Positions 1 through 9,130 of a stretch of 64,000 bases of DNA are shown here, piece by piece; within the stretch, counting starts at the first letter, position 1; each line of letters opens with the position of its first letter. The notes under the pieces are model-generated. The model searched no databases. It had not been told where the DNA came from and saw nothing but the letters and a program-made list of their open reading frames with translations. Both the position numbers and the translations under genes were made by a program. This stretch comes from Pseudomonas silesiensis (GTDB lineage Bacteria > Pseudomonadota > Gammaproteobacteria > Pseudomonadales > Pseudomonadaceae). The stretch is taken from assembly GCF_001661075.1 (NCBI RefSeq), contig NZ_CP014870.1:2996501-3060500 (forward strand), read 5' to 3'.

Positions 1-124
1 CGGCGCCATCGGTAGCATGAGTGATGTTGGCCGGCTCGGTGGCCGGGGTCTTGTAGTCCGGGCCGACGGCACAGGCACTCAGGGCCAGCACCAGCAGGCT
101 CGGCAGAAAGGCTTTCAGGCTCAT
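1..124 (-). CDS. oprN: Outer-membrane efflux lipoprotein, N-terminal 41 residues (OprN-like), cut by the window edge
   Basis: Only the start of the gene is present. It begins MSLKAFLPSLLVLALSAC, a lipoprotein signal peptide ending in the lipobox LSAC, followed by AVGPDY, which is typical of NodT/OprM-type outer-membrane factors. The ATG overlaps the mexF stop codon (ATGA), so translation is probably coupled. By context this is the outer-membrane channel of the MexEF pump. The product name rests on the N-terminus and operon position because the barrel and tunnel domains lie outside the window. Confidence 0.85.
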   Translation of the reverse strand, partial: MSLKAFLPSLLVLALSACAVGPDYKTPATEPANITHATDGA

Positions 125-3100
125 TGTTGCGCCTCCAGTTTCAGCGCCTTGGCCGCTTTGCGTTTCTCGCCGCGCTCCACGAAATTACGAATCAACACGT
201 AGAACACCGGCGTCAGCAACAGACCGAAGAAGGTCACCCCGAGCATCCCGGAGAACACCGCCACACCCATTGCGTGACGCATCTCGGCACCGGCACCGCT
301 GGAGAACACCAATGGCACCACACCCATGATGAACGCGAAGGAGGTCATCAGGATCGGCCGCAGACGCAGGCGGCACGCTTCGAGTACTGCTTCGAGCGGG
401 CTCATGCCTTCGTCCTGCTGTTTATCCTTGGCGAACTCGACGATCAGAATCGCGTTCTTGCAGGCAAGCCCCACCAGTACGATCAAACCGATCTGGGTGA
501 AGATGTTGTTGTCGCCTCCCGATGCAATCACCCCGGTGATGGCCGACAACAGGGTCATCGGTACGATCAGGATCACCGCCAGTGGCAGGCTCCAGCTTTC
601 GTACTGTGCCGCGAGTACCAGGAACGCCAGCAATACGCAGAGCGGGAACACGAACAGCGCAGTGTTGCCGGACAGAATCTGCTGGTAGGTCAGGTCGGTC
701 CATTCGTAGGTCATGCCGTTGGGCAGTTCTTCTTTGAGCAGTTTCTCGATGGCTTTTTCCGCCTGGCCGGAGCTGTAGCCCGGGGCAGCGGCACCGTTGA
801 TTTCGGCGGTGATGAAGCCGTTGTAGTGCATCACGCGATCCGGGCCCGAGGTGTCGCTGACCTTGATGAAGGTCGCCAGCGGGATCATTTCGCCCTTGTT
901 GTTACGCACTTTCAGCTGACCGATCTGGTCCGGCTCGAGACGGAACTGTTGCTCGGCCTGAACGTTGACCTGATAGGTGCGACCGAAGCGGTTGAAGTCG
1001 TTGGCATACAGCGAACCCAGGTAGATCTGCAGGGTGTCGAAGATGTCGCTGACGGCCACGCCATGGGTCTTGGCTTTTTCCCGGTCGATGGCGGCATCGA
1101 CCTGGGGCACGTTCACCGTGTAGCTGGTGAACAGGGCGGCCAGTTCCGGTACGTTGTGGCTTTTGTTGATGATGTTCATGGTTTCTTTGTACAGCTCGTC
1201 ATAGCCCAGGTTGCCCCGGTCTTCGATCTGCAGGCGGAAACCGCCAATGGTGCCCAGGCCTTGTACCGGCGGCGGCGGGAAGATCGCCATGTAGGCTTCC
1301 TGAATCCCGGCGAACTGGCCGTTCAACGCACCGGCAATCGCACCGGCAGACATGCTCGGGTCTTTACGCTCGTCGAAGGGTTTCAGGGTAACGAAGACGA
1401 TGCCGGCGTTAGGGCTGTTGGTGAACCCGTTGATCGACAGGCCGGGGAACGCCACCGCACTTTCCACGCCAGGCTGTTTCAAGGCCAGGTCGGACATGCG
1501 CTTGATCACGTCTTCGGTACGGTCCAGGCTCGAGGCATCTGGCAGTTGCGCGAAGGCCACCAGGTATTGCTTGTCCTGGCCGGGGACGAAACCGGTCGGG
1601 GTGCTGGAGAAACCGAAGAACGTCAGCACCATCAGGCCGGCGTACACCAGCAGGGCGATACCGCTGCTGCGGATGACCCGGCCTACCGTACCGACATAAC
1701 TGTGGCTGGCCTTGTCGAAGAAGCGGTTGAACGGACGGAACAACCAGCCACCGAAAATCTTGTCGAGGACCTTGGAGAAGCGGTCTTTCGGCGCGTCATG
1801 GCTCTTGAGCAACACCGCTGCAAGGGCTGGCGACAGGGTCAGCGAGTTGAAGGCCGAGATCACGGTCGAGATCGCAATGGTCAGGGCGAACTGTTTATAG
1901 AACTGCCCGGTCAAGCCGGAGATGAAGGCCGCCGGGATGAACACTGCACACAACACCAGCGCCGTCGCTATGATCGGACCGGTCACTTCGCGCATCGCAC
2001 GCTTGGTCGCTTCGACCGGCGTCAGGCCCAGTCCGATATTTCGCTCGACGTTCTCCACCACCACGATCGCATCGTCGACCACGATACCGATCGCCAGTAC
2101 CAGCCCGAACAGCGACAGGGCGTTCAACGAGAAGCCGAACAGGTGCATCACGGCAAAGGTACCGATCAGCGACACCGGCACCGCCACCAACGGAATGATC
2201 GAGGCGCGCCAGGTCTGCAGGAACAGGATCACCACCAACACCACGAGGATCAGTGCTTCGAACAGGGTGTGAACCACCGCCTCGATGGAACCGCGCACGA
2301 AGATCGTCGGGTCATAGACGATGCTGAAGTCCATGCCTTCCGGGAAGCTCTTCTTCAGCTCCGCCATCTTGTCGCGCACTTCGTTGGAAATCTCGATCGC
2401 GTTGGAACCCGGACGCTGGAAGATCGGGATCGCCACCGCCGGCTGGTTGTTCAGCAAGGAGCGCAGGGCGTATTGGCTGGAGCCCAGTTCGATGCGAGCG
2501 ATGTCTTTCAGACGCGTGATTTCACCGTTGTCGCCAGAGCGAATGATGATGTTCTCGAACTCTTCTTCGGACACCAGGCGACCCTGGGTGTTGACCGACA
2601 GCTGGAATGCCGTGGCATTCGGTGCCGGCGGGGCGCCCAAGGCACCGGCCGCCACCTGCCGGTTCTGCTCACGAATCGCCGTCACCACATCGGTGGCGGT
2701 CAGGTTGCGCGAAGCGGTCTTGTTCGGATCGAGCCACACCCGCAGCGAATAATCGCCCATGCCGAACAGCTGCACGTCACCGACACCGCCCAGGCGCGCC
2801 AGCTCGTCCTTGATGTTGAGCAAGGCGTAGTTGGACAGGTAGAGCATGTCGTAGCGTTTGTCCGGCGAGGTCAAGTGCACAACCATGGTCAGGTCGGGCG
2901 ATGCCTTGTCGACGGTGATACCGATGCGCGTCACTTCCTCGGGAAGCTTGGGTTCGGTGCGGGTCACACGGTTCTGCACCTGCACCTGCGCGTTGTCCAG
3001 GTCAGTGCCCAGGGCGAAGGTGATGGTCAGGGTGATCTTGCCGTCGGCGGTGGACTGCGAGGACATGTACAGCATGTTCTCGACACCGGTGATGGCTTGC

Positions 3101-3303
3101 TCCAGGGGAGCGGCCACGGTTTCACCGATGACTTTGGGGTTGGCGCCCGGGAAGTTGGCGCGGACCACCACGGTCGGTGGCACCACTTCGGGGTATTCGC
3201 TGATCGGCAACTGGAACAGCGAGATGGCACCGGCGATCAGGATCAGCAGCGACAGCACCGCTGCGAAGATCGGCCGTGAAATGAAGAATTGGGAAAAATT
3301 CAT
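121..3303 (-). CDS. mexF: RND multidrug efflux transporter MexF (HAE1 family)
   Basis: This 1060-aa inner-membrane proton antiporter pumps drugs through MexE and the outer-membrane channel. The length matches MexF (about 1062 aa). The N-terminus MNFSQFFISRPIFAAVLSLL is near-identical to P. aeruginosa MexF as I remember it. The TM4 proton-relay segment GIVVDDAIVVVENVERN, with paired aspartates, is present, as are the two large periplasmic loops and a second TM block after residue about 860. It lies 12 bp after mexE and overlaps oprN by 4 bp, so the three form one transcript. Known MexF substrates include chloramphenicol, fluoroquinolones and quinolone-signal precursors. That specificity is family knowledge and is not visible here. 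Confidence 0.96.
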   Translation of the reverse strand: MNFSQFFISRPIFAAVLSLLILIAGAISLFQLPISEYPEVVPPTVVVRANFPGANPKVIGETVAAPLEQAITGVENMLYMSSQSTADGKITLTITFALGTDLDNAQVQVQNRVTRTEPKLPEEVTRIGITVDKASPDLTMVVHLTSPDKRYDMLYLSNYALLNIKDELARLGGVGDVQLFGMGDYSLRVWLDPNKTASRNLTATDVVTAIREQNRQVAAGALGAPPAPNATAFQLSVNTQGRLVSEEEFENIIIRSGDNGEITRLKDIARIELGSSQYALRSLLNNQPAVAIPIFQRPGSNAIEISNEVRDKMAELKKSFPEGMDFSIVYDPTIFVRGSIEAVVHTLFEALILVVLVVILFLQTWRASIIPLVAVPVSLIGTFAVMHLFGFSLNALSLFGLVLAIGIVVDDAIVVVENVERNIGLGLTPVEATKRAMREVTGPIIATALVLCAVFIPAAFISGLTGQFYKQFALTIAISTVISAFNSLTLSPALAAVLLKSHDAPKDRFSKVLDKIFGGWLFRPFNRFFDKASHSYVGTVGRVIRSSGIALLVYAGLMVLTFFGFSSTPTGFVPGQDKQYLVAFAQLPDASSLDRTEDVIKRMSDLALKQPGVESAVAFPGLSINGFTNSPNAGIVFVTLKPFDERKDPSMSAGAIAGALNGQFAGIQEAYMAIFPPPPVQGLGTIGGFRLQIEDRGNLGYDELYKETMNIINKSHNVPELAALFTSYTVNVPQVDAAIDREKAKTHGVAVSDIFDTLQIYLGSLYANDFNRFGRTYQVNVQAEQQFRLEPDQIGQLKVRNNKGEMIPLATFIKVSDTSGPDRVMHYNGFITAEINGAAAPGYSSGQAEKAIEKLLKEELPNGMTYEWTDLTYQQILSGNTALFVFPLCVLLAFLVLAAQYESWSLPLAVILIVPMTLLSAITGVIASGGDNNIFTQIGLIVLVGLACKNAILIVEFAKDKQQDEGMSPLEAVLEACRLRLRPILMTSFAFIMGVVPLVFSSGAGAEMRHAMGVAVFSGMLGVTFFGLLLTPVFYVLIRNFVERGEKRKAAKALKLEAQQ

Positions 3304-3315
3304 CGTAGGGATCCC

Positions 3316-4569
3316 TTAACCGCGTGGTGTCGCAGCAGCCACTTTCACAACCGCACCCGACGCGACCTTGGCAGGTGCGACTTGGGGCAGGTTGCTGGCT
3401 TCCAGCGCTTGTCGTTGTTGAGCCAGAGCGGCGAGGGTTTCCTGGCTGGCCATCGGGATCACTTCAGGGGTGACCGGCGAACCAGGACGTACACGTTGCA
3501 GGCCCTTGACGATGACGGTGTCATCCTTGTTCAGGCCGTTGCGCACGATGCGCAAGCCTTCGATCTTCGGACCCAGCTCGACCGAGCGATACACGGTCTT
3601 GTTGTCGGCATCCATCACCAGCACGAACTTCTTGCCCAGGTCGGTGCCGACCGCTTCGTCGTTGATCAGCACGGCGGAGTAGGTGCCGCTGCCGACCAGT
3701 TTCAAGCGCGCGTAGAGACCCGGGGTATAAGTACCGTCAGTGTTATCGAACACCGCGCGGCCACGGATGGTGCCGGTCTTCGGGTTGACCTGGTTGTCGA
3801 CGAAGTTCATCACGCCCTGGTGCGGGTTGCCGTCTTCGTTGGACAGGCCGAGGTAAACCGGGGTGGTGGCGCCACGTTTACCCTCGCGGGCGAGGGCGGT
3901 GTACTTGAGGAACACGCGCTCGTCGGCGTCGAAGTAGGCATAGACCTTGTCGGTGGACACGACGCTGGTCAGCGCGGTGGTATCGGCGGTCACCAGGTTG
4001 CCCGCGGTGATTTCCGCACGGCTGACACGGCCACTGATCGGTGCGGTGACGCGGGTGAAGCTCAGGTTCAATTTCGCCAGATCAAGCTGCGCCTGGAGTG
4101 CGCCGACGGCGGCGCGGGCTTCCTGGGCAGCGCTGGTGCGCGAATCGGCCAGCTCGGCGGAAATCGCGTTGCTGGTGCGCAAGCGTTCACCGCGGCGGGC
4201 TTCGTTCTCGCTGCGGGTCGCGTTGGCGCGGGACTGGGCAACCAGGGCTTCGAGTCGGCGGACCTCAGCCTGGAACGGACGCGGGTCAATCTGGAACAGC
4301 AGGTCGCCTTTCTTGACCAAGGCGCCTTCGGTGAAAGCCACTTCATCGATCTGGCCGGAGACCCGAGGCCGGATCTCCACGGTTTCCGGGGCTTCGAGGC
4401 GCCCGGTGAATTCGTCCCATTCGTTGACTGGTTGTTCCAGTACCTTGGCCACACTGACCTTGGCCGCGGGCAGCGTGGCGGCGGTGTCCGGAGCCTTGCC
4501 GCAGGCGCTCATCACCAACATGGCCAACAGGGCCAAGGGGAAGCGCATATGTTTGAGAGATTGTTCCAT
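3316..4569 (-). CDS. mexE: RND periplasmic adaptor lipoprotein MexE
   Basis: This 417-aa membrane-fusion protein links MexF to the outer-membrane channel. I chose the internal ATG giving MEQSLKHMRF rather than one 20 codons upstream because it matches the MexE N-terminus and puts the lipobox (LVMSAC) at residues 16-21. The biotinyl-lipoyl-like segment with IRPRVSGQI, the coiled-coil hairpin (about residues 100-175) and the beta-barrel domain follow in the usual order. It is the first gene of mexEF-oprN. Two ATC-N9-GAT boxes 85-161 bp upstream suggest LysR-type control, most plausibly by MexT, whose gene lies at 34.8-35.7 kb. Confidence 0.95.
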   Translation of the reverse strand: MEQSLKHMRFPLALLAMLVMSACGKAPDTAATLPAAKVSVAKVLEQPVNEWDEFTGRLEAPETVEIRPRVSGQIDEVAFTEGALVKKGDLLFQIDPRPFQAEVRRLEALVAQSRANATRSENEARRGERLRTSNAISAELADSRTSAAQEARAAVGALQAQLDLAKLNLSFTRVTAPISGRVSRAEITAGNLVTADTTALTSVVSTDKVYAYFDADERVFLKYTALAREGKRGATTPVYLGLSNEDGNPHQGVMNFVDNQVNPKTGTIRGRAVFDNTDGTYTPGLYARLKLVGSGTYSAVLINDEAVGTDLGKKFVLVMDADNKTVYRSVELGPKIEGLRIVRNGLNKDDTVIVKGLQRVRPGSPVTPEVIPMASQETLAALAQQRQALEASNLPQVAPAKVASGAVVKVAAATPRG

Positions 4570-4653
4570 GGATGCATCCGCCAATGTATTGAGAATGGAC
4601 GGATGATGCTCGGCGAGCTGGTATCTCACGAATCGAATGAGGCAAAGGTAACT

Positions 4654-4730
4654 ATCATTCGGAATGATATAAGCGCGAAGTGAGCCCTCTAGTCTGCACC
4701 TTTCGTTAGGGGGCTATCAATTGGAATGAT
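4654..4730. promoter_or_regulatory. Two ATC-N9-GAT (nod-box-type) sites upstream of mexE
   Basis: Copy 1 (4654-4668, ATCATTCGGAATGAT) sits in a perfect 17-bp palindrome at 4653-4669. Copy 2 (4716-4730, ATCAATTGGAATGAT) is 62 bp further from mexE and differs at two positions. Both match the ATC-N9-GAT core of nod boxes bound by MexT-like LysR proteins. Read on the mexE strand, copy 1 continues N4 then ACCTT, close to the ACYAT end of the published MexT consensus. Binding is inferred. Confidence 0.6.
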
Positions 4731-4840
4731 GACAAATCACTGTTGCGGGGAACGCAAAAGACGGGTTCAAAACTGCATGGCGTTTTTCTCGGGCAAGGTG
4801 GATCGCCGCATTGCTCGTGTCCCGCAATGATATAACCGGT

Positions 4841-5080
4841 TTAGTCGCAGACCTCGCGAACGGCCTTCCTGGCAGCCTCGAGCTCCGCTGATCGCGGTGC
4901 CCGCTCCTCGAGCACTTGCGCATGTGACAGCGCTGCGTCACACAGTGCCTCCTGGTTCCGGCTCTCCTGCTGCGACCAGCCGTAGTACCCGCACACCGCC
5001 AGCACGGCGAACGCGAGCTGCGCTCCACGGCCCGCCCAATCCATCCAGTCGACGCCCGCCAGGGCCTTTCTGATGTTCAT
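4841..5080 (-). CDS. Small single-pass membrane protein of unknown function (79 aa)
   Basis: I do not recognise a family. The start MNIRKALAGVDW is preferred over one 16 codons upstream because GAGGGA lies at proper spacing before it. One hydrophobic helix (about residues 18-34, QLAFAVLAVCGYYGW) is followed by a charged tail containing two cysteines (C47 and C78), which suggests an anchored periplasmic or cytoplasmic tail. It is a single-gene unit between mexE and phaC, transcribed like both. Confidence 0.6.
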   Translation of the reverse strand: MNIRKALAGVDWMDWAGRGAQLAFAVLAVCGYYGWSQQESRNQEALCDAALSHAQVLEERAPRSAELEAARKAVREVCD

Positions 5081-5289
5081 CGCGGTCCCTCGTTGTGCTG
5101 TGCTCCAGTCTCTTTTGGCCACTCGCAAGGGGGGCGAGCGACCTCGAAAGGGGAACCCTGAAAGATCCCAGTATGGCGCTGGCTGGCTTTCGATGTACCT
5201 CCATATTGGGATCGGATGTAAAGCAGGGCTCCTGGTTGGAGGGGCAATCTGAAGTTGTTCGCAGGCGGCGCCTGCGACCGACCGCAGAT

Positions 5290-6966
5290 TCAGCGCAAGT
5301 GCACGTAGGTACCCGGCGCAGCCTCAGCCGCAGCATAAGCCCTGTTGCCCAGTTTACGGGGAGCCTTTTTATGAGCGCCCGAGCGTGCCTGCAGCCAGGC
5401 CAGCCAATGGGTCCACCAGGAGCCTGCCTGTTGACTGGCAGCTTCCATCCACTCCTGAGCCTCGACTGGCAGCTCGCTGCCGGTCATGAAGCGCGCCTTG
5501 GGGTTGCCCGGCGGGTTGAGGACGCTCTGGATATGCCCGCTGTTGGACACCACGAACTCGCCCTGACCGCCAAACAGATGCATGGAGCGGTAGCAGGCGT
5601 CCCACGGGGTGATGTGGTCGGTCAGGCCTGCAACGCAGTAGAAGTCACTGGTGACCTGACTGAGGTCTATCGGTGTGCCGCAGACCTCCAGAGCACCGGC
5701 GCGGGCGAGGGGATTGGTCTGGTACATGTCAATGAATTCGCCGTGCAGCGTGGCCGGCAGGTTGGTTGTGTCGTTGTTCCAGTAGAGGACATCGAATGCC
5801 GGCGGCTCGTTGCCAAGCAGGTAGTTGTTGATCCAGTAATTCCAGATCAAGTCATTGGGGCGCATCCAGGCGAAGACTTTGGCCAGCTCGCGACCTTTCA
5901 GCACGCCAGCCTGAGAGGAACGGCGCTTGGCGGCCACTAGCGACTTCTCGTCGGCGAACAGCCCGACCTGGGTGTCGGGGCGTATGTCCAACATACTGAC
6001 CGCCAGGGTAAAGGCATTGACCTTTTTCTCGTCCAGGGCAGCGTAGTGGCCCAACAGCGAGGACAGGGTGCAGCCACCGGAGCAGGCTCCGAAGGTGTTC
6101 AGGTCGGCGCTGCGGGTTATCGCAAGAACCGCGTCGATCGCTTCCTTCAAGGCTTCCACGTAGCTGGACAACCCCCATTCACGCTGTGCCTTGCCCGGAT
6201 TGCGCCAACTGACAGCGAAGGTCTGGATACCGCTGTCGAGGAGAAAACGGATCAGGCTCTTCTCCGGCGTCAGATCAAACAGGTAGAACTTGTTGATCTG
6301 TGGCGGTACCACCAACAATGGACGCGCCTGCACCTGCTCAGTACGGGGCTTGTACTGGATCAGCTCCAGCACCTCATTGCGAAACACCACCGCACCTTCG
6401 GTGATGCCCAGATTGTGGCCCACCTCGAAAGCCGTCTTGTCCACCTGGCTCGGCATGCCGCCGTTTTCGATCAGGTCCCGGGTCAGCTGCGAGAAACCAT
6501 CCAGAATGCTCTTGCCGCCGGTTTCAAAGAAGCGCTTGAGCGCTGCCGGGTTGGCCAGGGTGTTGGTCGGCGCCATCGCCTCGGTCAGCAGGCCAATGAC
6601 GAACTGACCACGATGAGCATCCTGCTCGCTAAGGTTGCTGGTGCTGATCCAGTCGTTCATCTCCTGACACCAGGCCAGGTAAGTCTTCATGTAGCGACGG
6701 TATAGCGGGTTGCGCTGCCAGGTCTGCTCGTCGAAACGTTTGTCTGCCGCTGCCGGCTTGAGCTGCGAGCGGTCGAGCAGGACATTTTTCAGCTCGACGC
6801 CGAATGCCGCCATATGCCGAGCGCTGTGCACGGGTTGCTTCAACACTTGTCGCAGGACCATGCGGGCGGTGCCGAGCAGATCGCGCCGGCGAGGACCGAA
6901 CGCCGGATTCAGGCTCAGCGTGTGCATCGCAGTTTGCTGGGAGAGGTCTTTATTTTTCTTGTTCAT
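5290..6966 (-). CDS. phaC: Class II poly(3-hydroxyalkanoate) synthase
   Basis: This 558-aa protein polymerises medium-chain 3-hydroxyacyl-CoA into PHA granules. The lipase-like box GACSGG contains the nucleophile C295. D450 (LTDHITPWD) and H478 (NSGHIQS) complete the triad, and the length is usual for class II enzymes. Pseudomonads normally carry phaC1 and phaC2 around phaZ with phaD-phaF-phaI. None of those genes is nearby, so this is an orphan synthase. I cannot tell whether the strain also has the standard pha cluster. The start MNKKNKDL has only a weak ribosome-binding site. Confidence 0.93.
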   Translation of the reverse strand: MNKKNKDLSQQTAMHTLSLNPAFGPRRRDLLGTARMVLRQVLKQPVHSARHMAAFGVELKNVLLDRSQLKPAAADKRFDEQTWQRNPLYRRYMKTYLAWCQEMNDWISTSNLSEQDAHRGQFVIGLLTEAMAPTNTLANPAALKRFFETGGKSILDGFSQLTRDLIENGGMPSQVDKTAFEVGHNLGITEGAVVFRNEVLELIQYKPRTEQVQARPLLVVPPQINKFYLFDLTPEKSLIRFLLDSGIQTFAVSWRNPGKAQREWGLSSYVEALKEAIDAVLAITRSADLNTFGACSGGCTLSSLLGHYAALDEKKVNAFTLAVSMLDIRPDTQVGLFADEKSLVAAKRRSSQAGVLKGRELAKVFAWMRPNDLIWNYWINNYLLGNEPPAFDVLYWNNDTTNLPATLHGEFIDMYQTNPLARAGALEVCGTPIDLSQVTSDFYCVAGLTDHITPWDACYRSMHLFGGQGEFVVSNSGHIQSVLNPPGNPKARFMTGSELPVEAQEWMEAASQQAGSWWTHWLAWLQARSGAHKKAPRKLGNRAYAAAEAAPGTYVHLR

Positions 6967-7347
6967 TCATGACACCCGGTAAGGCACCCAAGACGGGCGC
7001 CCGGAAGTTGTATGGCTGCGGGCAAGCGGCCGAGCCGTGTGCCGGCCGGGCGAGCCGCACAAAGGCAGGGTTTGCCACGCAGATTTTGTGAAGTTTATAG
7101 ACGGGGGGGCGGCCAGCATTTCATTGGGCGACAACGTTTTTTCAATTCATGACAATCCATGACCTTTGATCCGGGATTGTGCACGGCGTTGCCTGAGTGC
7201 AGCTTTTGGCCGTTCTCTGCCAGTTGTCACTACGGCGTGTGCTGGTCGGCACGGATGCAATTCGGGGGCTGAAGTGGTCGTCAGGCCCGCGGAGCTCATC
7301 GAAATGGGCCCCGCAGGTGCTTATGGATGACCAGATGCCCCTGAATA
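6967..7347. other. Intergenic, 381 bp upstream of phaC
   Basis: No convincing gene was found. The DNA holds the phaC leader and promoter region, including a G-run at 7105-7111. I did not find a clear sigma-54 (GG-N10-GC) or Anr motif. Confidence 0.5.
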
Positions 7348-7560
7348 TTAAGCGGGACGCGGTGCCTCAACAGGCGGGGTGCCGTCGTGAAACATCGTCT
7401 TCAGTTGAGCGCGCAGTTCCGGTGAGTCGGTGTGCTTGTGAACGCTGACTGCATGCTGTGCGGCGGCCTCGAGCAGTTCGCTTTCAGAGTCCGCGGACAG
7501 TGCGACTGAGCATTGGGAATCGCTCGGAAACTCGCGGCAGTCGATGTATTTACGCGCCAT
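7348..7560 (-). CDS. DUF1059 family small protein
   Basis: This 70-aa protein starts MARKYIDCREFPSDSQCSVAL and matches DUF1059 proteins, which are small predicted metal-binding proteins. C8 and C17 lie near the N-terminus and an H-rich segment (HAVSVHKHTDSP) follows. A strong AGGGAGGA site precedes the ATG. It is monocistronic. The function is unknown, but homologues are often stress-induced. Confidence 0.8.
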   Translation of the reverse strand: MARKYIDCREFPSDSQCSVALSADSESELLEAAAQHAVSVHKHTDSPELRAQLKTMFHDGTPPVEAPRPA

Positions 7561-7916
7561 GATAGGTTCCTCCCTATGACGAAGGCAGGCCGTGGCCTGC
7601 GTGAACGATCGCTCGAAGCGTCACCCCATGCATCAAAGGCAATTGCGTGTCACATCGAGTGTGCCGACCCTTGAAGTATAGGCCCACCCGATGTCAGGGT
7701 AGTTGTGCCAGGCATGGAAAACGGTCGTGCGCAAACAGGTAGCGGATCACGCTGGACCGGTACCCGTCCGGGTCAGACTCCAGTGGGGCATTGATGGCAT
7801 CCAGGTGTATATTGATAGTGTCGATCCAGATGGTTGAGGCGCTCGCAAATCGTCGGTGACGTGAAAGGCGAGAGCGCTGGGGGAGCTGGATATCCCGGAA
7901 CGTTTGGAGGTGTTAC
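7561..7916. other. Intergenic, 356 bp between the divergent DUF1059 and usp genes
   Basis: This should carry the promoters of both flanking genes. A perfect inverted repeat (GCAGGCC, 2-nt loop, GGCCTGC; 7585-7600) lies just upstream of the DUF1059 start and could be an operator or leader hairpin. A TTGAT half-site at 7812-7816 has no good ATCAA partner, so I do not call an Anr box. No ORF is supported. Confidence 0.45.
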
Positions 7917-8819
7917 ATGAGCCAATATCAACGACTCTTCTTGATAGCCGGTCCAGCCATGCGTCACACGCCGGCGTTGGAGCGAGCGGTCGCCATTGCC
8001 GAAGCCACCGGCGCAGCGCTGCACATCACGGTGTTTATCGAAGACTCCAACCTCTTGGGCCTGATGAACGCCGGTGCGCGTTTTCGTGAGGCCTGTCAGA
8101 AAGAGAACGAAACGTGGCTCAAGGATGAGGCCGATCTGATCCGCGGGCGCGGGGTGATGGTGAGTACCGAAGTGATTGTTACGCGCACCGCGCTGCAAGA
8201 AATACTTCGGCATGTGGCAGAAATGCAGCCGGACCTGGTGATCAAGGACGTGCACCACGAGTCGGCGCTCAAACGCGTTTTCATTACGCCGCTGGATTGG
8301 CACCTGTTGCGCGAATGTCCGGTGGCTGTGCATCTGGTCAGCGAAGTCAGGTGTCCACTTCCGCGGGTGGTCGTGGCGGCAGTCGATCCGTCACAACCCG
8401 AGACTCAGATCACTGGCATCAACGACCGCATCATCCAGGCGGCGAACGGATTGTCGATGCAATGCAGCGCGGAGCTGCATCTGCTGCATGCCTACGATCT
8501 CTCGCTGACACATATCTCCGACGCAGGCGCCGGGGCAGTGACGATGCCAGGCTTCAGCAGCGATGTGCGCAAGTCACTGCAAAAGTCATTTATCGCATTG
8601 GCCGCCCACTACGGCGTGCCCACTGAGCGACAACACTTCGTTGAAGGGCCGCCTGGCAAAGCGCTGGCCGACTTTGCAGCGCATCACCGGGCCGATGTGA
8701 TCGTCATGGGAAATGCGCATCGCAAGGGACTGGGCAAATGGGTGGGCAGCACGACGGAGCATGTTCTGTATCAAGTGCCCTGCAACATTTTCGCCGTTAC
8801 CGGGTCTGCGGATCAGTGA
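7917..8819 (+). CDS. Universal stress protein, tandem UspA domains
   Basis: This 300-aa cytoplasmic protein has two Usp domains (about residues 1-145 and 150-300). The second ends VIVMGNAHRKGLGKWVGSTTEHVLYQVPCNIFAV, carrying the G-x-G-(9x)-G-S/T nucleotide-binding pattern of ATP-binding Usps. TTGGAGG precedes the ATG. It resembles the second usp gene at 11626 along its full length. Such tandem-domain Usps in pseudomonads are often induced under oxygen limitation, which is family knowledge. Confidence 0.92.
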   Translation: MSQYQRLFLIAGPAMRHTPALERAVAIAEATGAALHITVFIEDSNLLGLMNAGARFREACQKENETWLKDEADLIRGRGVMVSTEVIVTRTALQEILRHVAEMQPDLVIKDVHHESALKRVFITPLDWHLLRECPVAVHLVSEVRCPLPRVVVAAVDPSQPETQITGINDRIIQAANGLSMQCSAELHLLHAYDLSLTHISDAGAGAVTMPGFSSDVRKSLQKSFIALAAHYGVPTERQHFVEGPPGKALADFAAHHRADVIVMGNAHRKGLGKWVGSTTEHVLYQVPCNIFAVTGSADQ

Positions 8820-9130
8820 ATGGATTCGCTATCGGACAAAACAGGAGACTGCGGATATTGCGCCAAGAATGGCTTACTTGCCCTTGGTCGGCGAAAACCT
8901 GACTAAAGTTCCGTTATTATAAATCGCTATTAACTTACGAGCGATTCGTAATTGCCGGCTAAAACCTCGTACCCACTGCACAAGCTCACTCTAAAAAAGT
9001 TCAATTAAACATTTTAAATATCCAATTAGTGAACTATACCGAAAAGTGCAATCGCTCCTGGCTCTTTGAAAAACAGCGTCGGCATTGTCTTGCCGGGGGT
9101 CAACACTTTGAACAGGGCAAGGAGTGTGCG
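8820..9130. other. Intergenic, 311 bp, AT-rich leader of the antiporter gene
   Basis: No gene was found. The stretch 8915-9040 is markedly AT-rich and presumably contains the antiporter promoter. An in-frame extension of the antiporter reaches 9029, but AAGGAG just before 9131 favours the later start. Confidence 0.5.

Noticed and set aside
124..3279. A 1051-codon open frame on the plus strand opposite mexF
   Set aside because: It is a codon-complement shadow of mexF, rich in His/Gln/Arg, with no known motifs. MexF is unambiguous on the other strand.
9029..9130. Upstream extension of the PotE-like antiporter
   Set aside because: The extra residues do not resemble the family N-terminus, and AAGGAG is placed for the ATG at 9131.
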